Origin: Microbacterium sp. APC 3901
GTDB lineage: Bacteria; Actinomycetota; Actinomycetes; Actinomycetales; Microbacteriaceae
Length of the DNA stretch: 64,000 nt
Direction: 5' to 3'
Assembly: GCF_030407765.1 (NCBI RefSeq)
Contig: NZ_JASDCU010000010.1
Span: 62,001-126,000, forward strand
Shown: positions 51,681 through 59,857 of the stretch, in pieces
Position numbering within the stretch: the first letter of the stretch is position 1
Layout of the letters: every line of letters starts with the position of its first letter
Translations under genes and position numbers: made by a program
Notes under the pieces: model-generated
Database searches by the model: none
Told to the model about the DNA's origin: nothing
What the model saw: only the letters and a program-made list of their open reading frames with translations

Positions 51681-52571
51681 TCATCCCTTGAAAGCGCCGG
51701 ACATGAAGCCGCGCACGTAGTGTCGTTGCAGGATCAGGAAGAGCAGGATGCAGGGGAGCGCCAGCACGACGACTCCCGCCTCGGTGGCGCCGTAGTCGAC
51801 GACGCCCTGCACCTGCCCACGGAGGTTGGCGACCGCGAGCGGCAGCGTCATGCGGTTCGTGTCGTTGATGAGGATCAGCGGAGCCATGAAGTCGTTCCAC
51901 GCCGTGAGGAACGCGAACAGCCCGACCGTGACGAGCCCGGGCTTGACCGCCGGGAGCAGCACCCGCCACAGGGCGCCCCAGCTGGAGCATCCGTCGACCA
52001 TCGCGGCCTCGTCCATCTCGCGCGGGATCGACTCGAAAGAGATGCGCATCATGAACATCGAGAACGGCAGCTGGAACATCGTGATCACGAGCGCCACACC
52101 GACGAGCGAGTTCTGCAGGCCGACCGCGTTGAGGATCACGTAGAGGGGGATCAGCAGCGTCGCGTAGGGCACCATCAGGATCGCGAGGGTCAGCAGGAAC
52201 AGCGCGTTCTTGCCGGGAAAAGAGAAGCGCGCGAACGCGTATCCGCCCAGCAGCGAGATGAACAGCGTGAGGGCCACGGTGAGCACCGAGACGAACAGCG
52301 AGTTGCCGAGGTAGACCCAGATGCCGGCCTGGTACTCGCCGAGCGCGGCGTAGTTGCCGAAGCCCCAGCCGTCGGTCTGACTGGTGCCGGCCAGCGGACT
52401 CACGGACGAGACGCCGGTCCAGATCAGGGGGTAGAGGAAGATCACCGCGAGGGCGGTCGTGAACACCCAGTAGGGGATGCCGAACACGACGCGGGCCGCC
52501 TTCGAGCGGTACCGGGGTGCGGTGGGCTGATGATTCGGGGCGACGATGGTGCGGGTCAATGTCTGTGACAT
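51681..52571 (-). CDS. CUT1 sugar ABC permease, MalG-like
   Basis: A 296-residue membrane protein with six helices and the docking loop 'REMDEAAMVDGCSSWGALWRVLLPAVKP'. Third gene of the GH127 importer operon; GH127 begins next to its stop. Presumed to bring in oligosaccharides bearing beta-L-arabinofuranose. Confidence 0.9.
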   Translation of the reverse strand: MSQTLTRTIVAPNHQPTAPRYRSKAARVVFGIPYWVFTTALAVIFLYPLIWTGVSSVSPLAGTSQTDGWGFGNYAALGEYQAGIWVYLGNSLFVSVLTVALTLFISLLGGYAFARFSFPGKNALFLLTLAILMVPYATLLIPLYVILNAVGLQNSLVGVALVITMFQLPFSMFMMRISFESIPREMDEAAMVDGCSSWGALWRVLLPAVKPGLVTVGLFAFLTAWNDFMAPLILINDTNRMTLPLAVANLRGQVQGVVDYGATEAGVVVLALPCILLFLILQRHYVRGFMSGAFKG

Positions 52572-52595
52572 GATTCTCAGCTCTCGGTTCGGTTC

Positions 52596-53501
52596 TCAGT
52601 CGTCTTCTGGGCGGCGGAACGCGCGCAGCTGGAAGACGTTGATGACGATGAGCGCGAGCAGCACGATCACCGAGAGGGCGCCGGCGATGCCGAGGCTGTT
52701 CTGCCCCTGGAAGGCGACGTTGTAGATCAGCTGCACGACGGTCATGGTGCTGTTGTCGGGTCCGCCTTTGGTGAGGATGTAGAACTGCTCGAACGCGAGC
52801 AGCGACCCCGTCACGCACATCACTGTGGTGAGGGCGAAGGTCGGCTTGAGCAGCGGCACCGTGATGTCGCGGAACGTCTGCCACCGGTTCGCTCCGTCGA
52901 TGCGCGCCGCCTCGTACACGTCGTCGGGGATGCCCTGCAGGCCCACGAGCATCAGCAGCATGTAGAAGCCCGCATAGCGCCAGACGATCAGGAAGATCGT
53001 CGACCACAACGCGCCTTCGGGAGTGCCGAGGAACGTGATTCCCCACGACTTCATGAGGTCTGCGAAAGGTCCGGCGATCGGGGAGTACAGCACGTAGAAG
53101 AGCAGCGAGGCGGATGCCAGGCCGAGGGCGCTCGGGATCAGGAACGCCGTGCGCAGGAACCCCTTCCAGCGGGTCGACTCCTGCACGAGCAGGGCGAGGG
53201 CGAGTCCGAGGCCGATCAGGATCACGGTCGTGATGAGCGTGTAGAGCAGGGTGAAGCGGATCGAGTCCCAGAAGAGGCGGTGGGTGACGGCATCCGCGTA
53301 GTTCTCGGGGAAGTTGATGCCCTGATTTCCGCTCAGCAGAGGCCAGTCGGATGCCGACATCTGCACCACCAGCACCAGCGGCACGATGAAGAGCAGAGCG
53401 ACGAAGATCGCCGTCGGGGCCGCGTACAGCCAGCCCTGCACCGGGCCGCCGAAGGCGGTGCGGCGTCTGCGGCGACGCAGCGGAGGTGCGGTCGAGGTCA
53501 T
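52596..53501 (-). CDS. CUT1 sugar ABC permease, MalF-like
   Basis: A 301-residue membrane protein with an arginine-rich N-terminus ('LRRRRRRTAFGG'), six core helices and 'YEAARIDGANRWQTFRDITVPLLKP' as the docking loop. The start at 53501 is preceded by AGAGA; the longer open frame upstream is not supported. Lies 71 bases after the binding-protein stop. Confidence 0.9.
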   Translation of the reverse strand: MTSTAPPLRRRRRRTAFGGPVQGWLYAAPTAIFVALLFIVPLVLVVQMSASDWPLLSGNQGINFPENYADAVTHRLFWDSIRFTLLYTLITTVILIGLGLALALLVQESTRWKGFLRTAFLIPSALGLASASLLFYVLYSPIAGPFADLMKSWGITFLGTPEGALWSTIFLIVWRYAGFYMLLMLVGLQGIPDDVYEAARIDGANRWQTFRDITVPLLKPTFALTTVMCVTGSLLAFEQFYILTKGGPDNSTMTVVQLIYNVAFQGQNSLGIAGALSVIVLLALIVINVFQLRAFRRPEDD

Positions 53502-53572
53502 CAGATTCTCTTTCGATCGGGGGACTGATGAGCGGATGCGGGGGCGGTGCGCGGCACCGCCCCCGCGATGGG

Positions 53573-54868
53573 TCACTGCGACAGGATCGCTGTGATCTCC
53601 TCGTTGTCGGCCGGCACCGAGTCGTCGCCGTTCAGCACCGCGTTGCGCACCAGCGTCAGCCACGGGCTGCCCGGGGCGTTGAAAGCCTGCTGGAAGTTCA
53701 GCGCCACCGGGGTGTCGCCCTGGGCGGCGACCTCGTTGATCGTGACCAGTCGCGGGTCGGCGGCGGCGTACTCGTTGTCGGCGAGGTCGCCGCGTGAGAC
53801 GGCGTTGCCGTCCTTCGCGAGCACCTCGACCTGCGCCTCCTCCGACATCATCCAGTTGAGGAAGTTCCAGGCCTGCGCCGCCTTCTCAGAGTCCTTCGAG
53901 ATGCCGATGCCGTCGCCGCCGACGAACGTCGAGGCGCCGCCGTCGACACCGGGGATGCCGGCGACTCCTGCGTCGAACTCCAGGGAGGGGAGCAGCGTCG
54001 CGGGGAACGGCATCACGCCGACCTTGCCCTCGCTGAACGCCGCGGTCCAGGTGGGGCCGGCCTCATCCGTCGAGCTGGGCAGGATCGCCCCGGCATCCTG
54101 CAGCTCGGCCCACGTGTCGTAGACGGCCTGGGCGGAGTCGCCGTCGAGCAGGGATTCGGTGCCGTCGTCGCTCATGACCTCGTCGCCCGATGCCCAGATC
54201 GAGGGGAACCAGGTGAAGACCAGGCAGCCTCCGCAGTTGAGGCCGGTCGCCGTTCCGTAGGTGTCCGGCTTGTTCAGCGCCTGCACGGCCATGGCCGCCT
54301 CGGCGAACTCCTCGAGTGTCGCGGGTGCCTTCTCGGGGTCGAGGCCCGCTTCGGCGAACAGCTCCTTGTTCCAGAAGAGCATCGAGAGGTCGAGGGCGAA
54401 GGGCAGCACATACTCCGCGCCGTCGACCGTGCCGGCCGACAGATGACCGGGGTTGATCTCGTCCTTGAAGTCGAGCGCATCGATCTGCTCGGACATGTCT
54501 TGGAACAGGCCCTGTTGAGCCCAGTTGGGCACGTAGACGATGTCGGCGGCGAACAGGTCGGGCAGACCGTCCGACCCTGCAGCGGCACCGACCTTGGCGA
54601 CGTAGTCATCGTTGGGGACGACCGTCAGCTCGACCTGGTTCTCGTGGCTGTCGTTGTAGGCGTCGACGAGCAGCTTGGCCTGGCGCTCGATCGGAGCGCG
54701 GGTCCACAGCGTCAGCGTCGTGCCGTCGTCGGTGCCTTCGGCGGGGATCGGCTCGTTCGACGCCTCGTCGGCGGCGGGTGCGCAGGCGGCGAGACCGCCG
54801 ACGAGCAGACCGGCCGCGATGACCGCGGCTGCGGCCCGGCGGGCGGCGTGGGTTCGAGTGGTGTTCAT
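53573..54868 (-). CDS. Sugar-binding lipoprotein of the GH127-linked importer
   Basis: A 431-residue extracellular solute-binding protein family 1 member with a Sec lipoprotein signal ('GGLAAC', cysteine about residue 29). An unusual 'NCGGC' cysteine pair appears near residue 212. It heads the operon SBP-permease-permease-GH127 and is divergent from a LacI gene, with an operator between. Confidence 0.9.
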   Translation of the reverse strand: MNTTRTHAARRAAAAVIAAGLLVGGLAACAPAADEASNEPIPAEGTDDGTTLTLWTRAPIERQAKLLVDAYNDSHENQVELTVVPNDDYVAKVGAAAGSDGLPDLFAADIVYVPNWAQQGLFQDMSEQIDALDFKDEINPGHLSAGTVDGAEYVLPFALDLSMLFWNKELFAEAGLDPEKAPATLEEFAEAAMAVQALNKPDTYGTATGLNCGGCLVFTWFPSIWASGDEVMSDDGTESLLDGDSAQAVYDTWAELQDAGAILPSSTDEAGPTWTAAFSEGKVGVMPFPATLLPSLEFDAGVAGIPGVDGGASTFVGGDGIGISKDSEKAAQAWNFLNWMMSEEAQVEVLAKDGNAVSRGDLADNEYAAADPRLVTINEVAAQGDTPVALNFQQAFNAPGSPWLTLVRNAVLNGDDSVPADNEEITAILSQ

Positions 54869-54977
54869 GGGCGGGGGCTCCTCTGGGCTCTTCCTCGAGC
54901 GGATGCGGTGTGGCGCTTCGACAGTGCAGCGCCGGGAGTGAGGTGGTGTGCGATCGGGAATCTCGAAATCTACGAAA

Positions 54978-54993
54978 ACCCTTTCGAAAAGGT
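54978..54993. promoter_or_regulatory. LacI operator of the GH127 operon
   Basis: ACCCTTTCGAAAAGGT is a near-perfect 16-base palindrome centred on TTCGAA between the binding-protein gene and the divergent LacI gene at 55058. A partial copy, AACCTTTCAGCAAC, lies at about 55034-55047. Confidence 0.7.
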
Positions 54994-55057
54994 ATAGCGT
55001 GGTTCTCGCAGGGCCGTCAACCCTTGTTCCGATAACCTTTCAGCAACAGGGAGTGGG

Positions 55058-56080
55058 ATGACTGATACGAGTGGAACGCGGGCTGTGACCCTCGGTGACG
55101 TCGCCGCGCGTGCGGGGGTGTCGATCTCGACGGCCTCGAAGGCGCTGAACGATCGCGGTGACGTCTCGGCGGCGACACGGGTCAAGGTGCGGGCGATCGC
55201 CGACGAGCTGTCGTTCACGCCGAACGCCATGGCGCGCGGCCTGCTTGCAGGGCGCACGGGCACCGTCGGCCTGCTCACCAGCGACCTCGAGGGCCGCTTC
55301 ATGCTGCCGATCCTGATGGGCGCTGAGGATGCCTTCGGCGCCGGTCGCATCAACGTCTTCCTGTGCGATGCGCGCGGCGACGCGATCCGTGAGCAGCATC
55401 ATCTCCGTGAGCTCCTCAGCCGCCGGGTCGACGGCATCATCGTCGTCGGGCGGCAGACAGATCCGCGGCCCTCGCTCGGGCAGGAGATCCCCGTGCCGGT
55501 CGTCTACGCGTACGCGCCGTCCGACGACCCTCGCGACCTCTCACTGACTCCTGACAACTACGCGGGCGGACGGCTGGCGATCGAGCATCTGCTGGCGTGC
55601 GGGCGTCGGCGCATCGCACACATCTCGGGCGACCCGACGTATGCCGCAGCTCAAGACCGCCTCGCCGGGGCCAGGGCCGCCCTCGCCGAAGCCGGCCTCG
55701 AGCTCGTCGGCGAGCCGATGTTCTCGGAGTGGACGGAGCACTGGGGGCGCGACGCCGCGGCGATGCTGCTGAACCGGCATCCCGACATCGACGCCGTGTT
55801 CTGCGGCTCGGACCAGATCGCTCGCGGCGTGCTCGACTCGGCGCGGGATCTCGGCCGATCGGTGCCCGACGACCTTGCGGTGATCGGCTACGACAACTGG
55901 GAAGTGCTCGCGACGAACGCGCGACCCGAGCTCACCAGCATCGACGCCAACCTGCAGCAGCTGGGGCGTCAGGCGGCGCTTCGGGTGTTCGACGCGATCG
56001 ACGGCATCGACATCGGCGAGGGGTCGCACCATCTGCCGGTGCGGCTCGTGATCCGCGGATCGACCATCGCCCGGCGCTGA
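55058..56080 (+). CDS. LacI-family regulator of the GH127 operon
   Basis: A 340-residue LacI/GalR protein: helix-turn-helix 'LGDVAARAGVSISTASKALND' (recognition residues Ile-Ser) and a full sugar-binding domain. GGGAG lies just before the ATG. Divergent from the GH127 importer operon and probably represses it through the TTCGAA-centred palindrome. Confidence 0.88.
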   Translation: MTDTSGTRAVTLGDVAARAGVSISTASKALNDRGDVSAATRVKVRAIADELSFTPNAMARGLLAGRTGTVGLLTSDLEGRFMLPILMGAEDAFGAGRINVFLCDARGDAIREQHHLRELLSRRVDGIIVVGRQTDPRPSLGQEIPVPVVYAYAPSDDPRDLSLTPDNYAGGRLAIEHLLACGRRRIAHISGDPTYAAAQDRLAGARAALAEAGLELVGEPMFSEWTEHWGRDAAAMLLNRHPDIDAVFCGSDQIARGVLDSARDLGRSVPDDLAVIGYDNWEVLATNARPELTSIDANLQQLGRQAALRVFDAIDGIDIGEGSHHLPVRLVIRGSTIARR

Positions 56081-56129
56081 GGCTCGCACGCCCGCGCCGG
56101 GGTGCGGTCAGGTCCTGCCGCGCCGTCCG

Positions 56130-56849
56130 TCAGCCGATGATGAGCTTGCGTTGCTCGTCAGTCAGGCCATCCAACCGCCCTCCCGGGAGAACGTCGGTGA
56201 GTTCCCCGGTTGCGCGCGATCCCAAGAACGGCCAGATCTGTTCGCCAGGGTCGGATGGGTTGGTGACGATGAACCCCTGGGGGCTCACGAGGGGCCATCG
56301 GGGTTTGCCTGCCGCCTCAGCGTCGCCTGTCTCGACTCGATACTCCTCGGACACCTGCAGCTGCTCTGGGGTCAACTCGTCGTCGAGATATGCCACCACG
56401 TTGAGGTCTCGGGGCAACGCATCGGCGACCTCTTGAGGCTCCGACGACGGAGAGATCACGGGAATGTAGACGATGTCCCCCGGCTGCAGCGATGTCTCGT
56501 CCTTCACAGTGACCTCGGTGACCTCGACTTCGGCGAGGAGGGCTGCACCGACGGGTGTTCCGGTGGCGGTGGTGACCTTGTCTCCCGCGAGCCAGCGGTG
56601 CACGGTACCGGTGACCACAGCCGCGGAGCGTTGGCCGAGGTCTGTCGTGTTCTGGAAGACGATGGTCGAGACAGCACTGATATCGAGAGACAGAAGGATC
56701 TCAGCGGCATCAGATCGTGTTGCTTCCTGCGCGACAGATACCGGTGCTGGGTGGGTTCCTGGCGCCGTCGCGCATGAGCTAAGTAGCAGTGCCAATGTCG
56801 GCACCAGCGTCAGGCTTACATGCGATCGCCGGCTGCGTTGTGCGTTCAT
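56130..56849 (-). CDS. Lipoprotein of unknown function coupled to a metzincin-like gene
   Basis: A 239-residue protein with a clear lipobox ('LALLLSSCA', cysteine about 26). The rest is a beta-rich soluble domain of about 200 residues; 'VTVKDETSLQPGDIVYIPVISP' resembles small beta-barrel folds but I do not recognise the family. I take the ATG at 56849, with AGGA seven bases before it and the signal peptide starting at once; an ATG at 56867 overlaps the protease stop (TGATG). Base composition is poorer in GC than the flanking sugar genes. Confidence 0.65.
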   Translation of the reverse strand: MNAQRSRRSHVSLTLVPTLALLLSSCATAPGTHPAPVSVAQEATRSDAAEILLSLDISAVSTIVFQNTTDLGQRSAAVVTGTVHRWLAGDKVTTATGTPVGAALLAEVEVTEVTVKDETSLQPGDIVYIPVISPSSEPQEVADALPRDLNVVAYLDDELTPEQLQVSEEYRVETGDAEAAGKPRWPLVSPQGFIVTNPSDPGEQIWPFLGSRATGELTDVLPGGRLDGLTDEQRKLIIG

Positions 56850-56866
56850 GATCGGTCCTGTCTTCA

Positions 56867-57499
56867 TCAATGCGCAGCGTTGATGTGATCAACGTGGTGC
56901 TGTGGATAGTAGAGGACTTGCGTCGATAGAGTGGAATTCATGCACCCTCCGACGCCGGTATCGTGATAAACCCCGACGGCGTGCCCAATCTCATGGCAGA
57001 GGACGTTCCGGCGCGCATTTGCCAGCTGCGTGCTGTTCCAACCCCATGTGCGCGACTGTAACCACGACGAACGGATGTTGAAGATCAGACTGGCCTGGTC
57101 GCAGCGCGCGACGCTCGGCATCCTCTTCGTGCAGATGTACATGCCCAGCACGTTATCGGGGAGCTCGACTTCACCGGTGACCCCGTTGCGGTGGGCGCCA
57201 AGGTCTGTCTGAGTTCCACACGGATTCATGTAAGTGTCATAGAGATCGGTCTGGTTGTCGAGGTTGGACATCGCTTCGCCGAACCTCTGCCCGATCGTAG
57301 GATCCCATGGTTCGACCGTGCAATAGTCCATGTTCGCGTCATCGGCTCGGCAGGGTACCTGTGTTGCGGGCCATTGATTGCAGCTCGCGGAATATGTATC
57401 GGCTTGTGCTGCCGCGTTATTGAATGGCACGAGCGCGATCACCGCAATCACGATCACCGCGAGAGAAATGCCTTTATGAACGAAACTACGTTGTTTCAT
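56867..57499 (-). CDS. Small secreted metzincin-like metalloprotease
   Basis: A 210-residue protein with a Sec signal (about 1-32) and a mature part with nine cysteines, fitting disulfide bonding outside the cell. 'HEIGHAVGVYHD' (169-180) is an exact HExxHxxGxxH zinc motif with catalytic Glu170, and 'GGCMN' (Met187) can serve as the Met-turn, so a metzincin fold is likely. The propeptide, if any, is very short. Coupled to the lipoprotein gene downstream. Lower GC and unusual codons suggest acquisition by transfer. Confidence 0.7.
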   Translation of the reverse strand: MKQRSFVHKGISLAVIVIAVIALVPFNNAAAQADTYSASCNQWPATQVPCRADDANMDYCTVEPWDPTIGQRFGEAMSNLDNQTDLYDTYMNPCGTQTDLGAHRNGVTGEVELPDNVLGMYICTKRMPSVARCDQASLIFNIRSSWLQSRTWGWNSTQLANARRNVLCHEIGHAVGVYHDTGVGGCMNSTLSTQVLYYPQHHVDHINAAH

Positions 57500-57646
57500 G
57501 CGGTGAGACTACGGGCTGGCGGCCGATATGGTGGGATTCTATTACCGGCACCGGTTCGTTAGAAGCGACGAAGTTGTTGCTTGCCCAGCAGTCGGATCGA
57601 CCATCGCTCGGCGCTGACGGGTTGCCGCGTCGTGCGGCTGGCCGGC

Positions 57647-58492
57647 TCAGGCGTGGTCGCGCCAGGAGTGCTGCGGGTCGAACCCCAGCACGCGGCGGGC
57701 CTTGTCGATCGACAGCAGCGTCTCGTTCGGTCCGAACTCGCGAGCGACCGGCACGTCGGGGAAGACCTCGGCGAGCAGCTCGGCGTTCGGCCGCGACATC
57801 ACGGTGTCGGCGGCGGCGATGATGAAGTTGTCGAAGCCCGGGGCCGCGACCTCGAGCGCTCGCTGCACCGCCTGTGCACCGTCGCGGGCATCGATGTAGC
57901 CCCAGAGGTTCCACTTGCGGCGCAGGGCGTCGGCGTCGAAATCGGGGAACTCGGCATAGTCCTCGGGGTTCATGACGTTCGAGAACCGCAGGGCCGTGAT
58001 CGAGAGGTCGGGGTGCCAGCGCACGAGCTCCCTCGCCAGCTGCTCCTCGAGCGTCTTGACCAGCGAGTACACCGATTCGGGGCGGGCGGGGTAGTCCTCG
58101 TCGACAGGTACGTAGGGCGGCGGCACGTCGAACGGCAGGCCGAGAACGGTCTCGCTCGACGCGTAGACGACGCGCCGGATGCCGAGGCGCACCGCCGCCC
58201 AGAACACGTTGAACGTGGCCGGCATGTTGTTGTGGAACGTGGCGACATCGCTGCGGATGCCGGGGGCCGGGATCGCGCCCAGATGCACCACGGCGTCGAT
58301 GCCGTCGTGCCGGTCGCCGACGGCAGTGAAAGCATCCACCACCTGGCCGTAATCCGTGAGGTCGACCTGCACGAAGTCAGGTCCGCGGACTCCTGCGACG
58401 TCCATGCCGATGACCTCGTGGCCGTGGGCGCGGAGTTCCCGCGCGACGACGCTGCCGAGCTTGCCCGATGATCCCGTGAGTGCGATGCGCAT
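57647..58492 (-). CDS. NAD-dependent epimerase/dehydratase, possibly uronate dehydrogenase
   Basis: A 281-residue extended short-chain dehydrogenase. 'ALTGSSGKLGSVVA' binds NAD, 'VVHLGAIPAPG' follows strand four, and 'YSLVK' is the YxxxK catalytic pair. The short length resembles uronate dehydrogenase and related sugar dehydrogenases more than nucleotide-sugar epimerases. It is divergent from the LacI at 58550 with 57 bases between, so the two may be linked. Confidence 0.75.
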   Translation of the reverse strand: MRIALTGSSGKLGSVVARELRAHGHEVIGMDVAGVRGPDFVQVDLTDYGQVVDAFTAVGDRHDGIDAVVHLGAIPAPGIRSDVATFHNNMPATFNVFWAAVRLGIRRVVYASSETVLGLPFDVPPPYVPVDEDYPARPESVYSLVKTLEEQLARELVRWHPDLSITALRFSNVMNPEDYAEFPDFDADALRRKWNLWGYIDARDGAQAVQRALEVAAPGFDNFIIAAADTVMSRPNAELLAEVFPDVPVAREFGPNETLLSIDKARRVLGFDPQHSWRDHA

Positions 58493-58536
58493 GTCACCAG
58501 AGTGGCACGAAGAAGAGGCGCCGGGGCCGCTCGGCA

Positions 58537-58542
58537 TACACT
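58537..58542 (+). promoter_or_regulatory. -10 element of a leaderless LacI gene
   Basis: TACACT, seven bases before the GTG at 58550, with no ribosome-binding site. It decides this GTG over the upstream GTG at 58502. Confidence 0.5.
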
Positions 58543-58549
58543 CGTCGGC

Positions 58550-59566
58550 GTGAGTGACACGAGCAGCGAGCCCCGCCGCACCGTCGGCGTGCGTGATGTC
58601 GCCGTGCTCGCCGGGGTCTCTCGGCAGACGGTGTCACGGGTGCTGAACGACCACCCCGAGGTCGCCGCCGAGACCCGTGAGCGCGTGCTCGCCGCGATGA
58701 CCGAGCTCGGCTACCGCATGAACAACGCCGCCAGGGCGTTGGGCACGCGGCGCTCCCGCACTCTCGGGGTGCTGGCCACCGACGCGCTGCACTACGGACC
58801 CTCGCGTAGCGTCGCCGCGCTCGAGGCCGCAGCCCGCGAGGTCGGCTACTGGCTGAGTGCGGCATTCGCGGATGCCGGAGACGCCGACGCTGTCATCGCC
58901 GCGGTCGACCACCTCGTGATGCAGGGCGTCGAAGGCATCGTCGTCGTCGCCCCGCACGCCCACACCCTCGACGCGCTCGACGAGGTGCGCATCGGGGTGC
59001 CTGTCGTGACCCTGCATGCGGCCGACCGGGGAGCCCGCGGCCTCTCGGTCGACCAGGCGGCCGGAGCCAGGCTCGCCGTCGCGGCGCTCGCCGACGCGGG
59101 GCACACACGCATCGCGCACCTCGCAGGTCCGGCCGACTGGCTCGAAGCCGAGTCCCGCACGCAGGGATTCGCGGCCGAGCTGGCCGCCCGCGGACTCGCG
59201 GCCGGACCCGTGATCGAGGGCGACTGGACCGCGGGGTCGGGGTACGCGGCTGTCGAGGCCGTGCGGAAGTCGGGCGTGACGGCTGTGTTCGCGGCCAACG
59301 ACCAGATGGCGCTCGGGCTGCTCGGCGGGCTGCATGAGGTCGGGCTCTCGGTGCCGGGCGACATCAGCGTGGTGGGCTTCGATGACACCCCGGATGCCGC
59401 CTACTACTGGCCCAAGCTGACGACCGTGCGACAGGACTTCTCCGAGCTGGCGCGCCGTGCGGTGGCGGCGGTGCTGGCGGACAGCGACGGAGCGCCGGCA
59501 TCCGATCTCCCGCCCGTGGCGCCCGTGCTCGTGACCCGTGATTCGGCCGCCCCGCCCCGGGGGTGA
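58550..59566 (+). CDS. LacI-family regulator, probable arabinose-operon repressor
   Basis: A 338-residue LacI/GalR protein: 'VRDVAVLAGVSRQTVSRVLNDHP' (recognition residues Arg-Gln, close to the Tyr-Gln of E. coli LacI). The palindrome TGTGACCGGTCACA before araD resembles the TGTGAGC half-site of lac, which suits this helix, so it is the likely arabinose regulator. GTG start, leaderless. The araD-kinase-araA operon follows in the same direction after a repeat element. Confidence 0.85.
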   Translation: MSDTSSEPRRTVGVRDVAVLAGVSRQTVSRVLNDHPEVAAETRERVLAAMTELGYRMNNAARALGTRRSRTLGVLATDALHYGPSRSVAALEAAAREVGYWLSAAFADAGDADAVIAAVDHLVMQGVEGIVVVAPHAHTLDALDEVRIGVPVVTLHAADRGARGLSVDQAAGARLAVAALADAGHTRIAHLAGPADWLEAESRTQGFAAELAARGLAAGPVIEGDWTAGSGYAAVEAVRKSGVTAVFAANDQMALGLLGGLHEVGLSVPGDISVVGFDDTPDAAYYWPKLTTVRQDFSELARRAVAAVLADSDGAPASDLPPVAPVLVTRDSAAPPRG

Positions 59567-59663
59567 CCCGCGCTGCCCCGGGCGTGACCGCCCTGCGGTC
59601 GGCGTGCACCCGTGGCTCCCCGCGCTCGAGGCGTCGATCCTCCGAATCTGTGAAGCGCACCGC

Positions 59664-59761
59664 GTTCACAACTCAGGACGAACGGCTCCACCCCCGTGCA
59701 GAATCCGCGTGATTCCGGGCGGCCGATCGCGTTGCCGCCGTGCTCTTCCTGAATTGTGAAC
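59664..59761. repeat. Intergenic element with terminal inverted repeats, copy 3
   Basis: GTTCACAACTCAGGA (59664-59678) is mirrored by TCCTGAATTGTGAAC (59747-59761), 14 of 15 pairs, with a 68-base core. Same ends as the copies at 2475 and 13325. It lies between the LacI gene and the araD promoter. Confidence 0.65.
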
Positions 59762-59816
59762 GGCCGACCACCGAGCCGCGTCCCTTGACCGCCCCCATGC
59801 CCCCGTGACACACTTC

Positions 59817-59830
59817 TGTGACCGGTCACA
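59817..59830. promoter_or_regulatory. LacI operator of the arabinose operon
   Basis: TGTGACCGGTCACA is a perfect palindrome (extends to CTGTGACCGGTCACAG, 59816-59831). TTGACC at 59785-59790 and CACACT at 59809-59814 are a plausible promoter 18 bases apart, placing the operator at the start of transcription. Confidence 0.7.
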
Positions 59831-59857
59831 GTGACCACCGACGACCCCGAGGTATCC

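Noticed and set aside
49816..53046. A 1076-codon open frame through GH127 and two permeases
   Set aside because: Only the part from 51678 matches GH127; the rest is a shadow of permease genes in the same high-GC strand.
58502..58549. An upstream GTG start for the LacI gene at 58550
   Set aside because: The extra residues overlap the TACACT promoter box, are unlike LacI N-termini, and have no ribosome-binding site.
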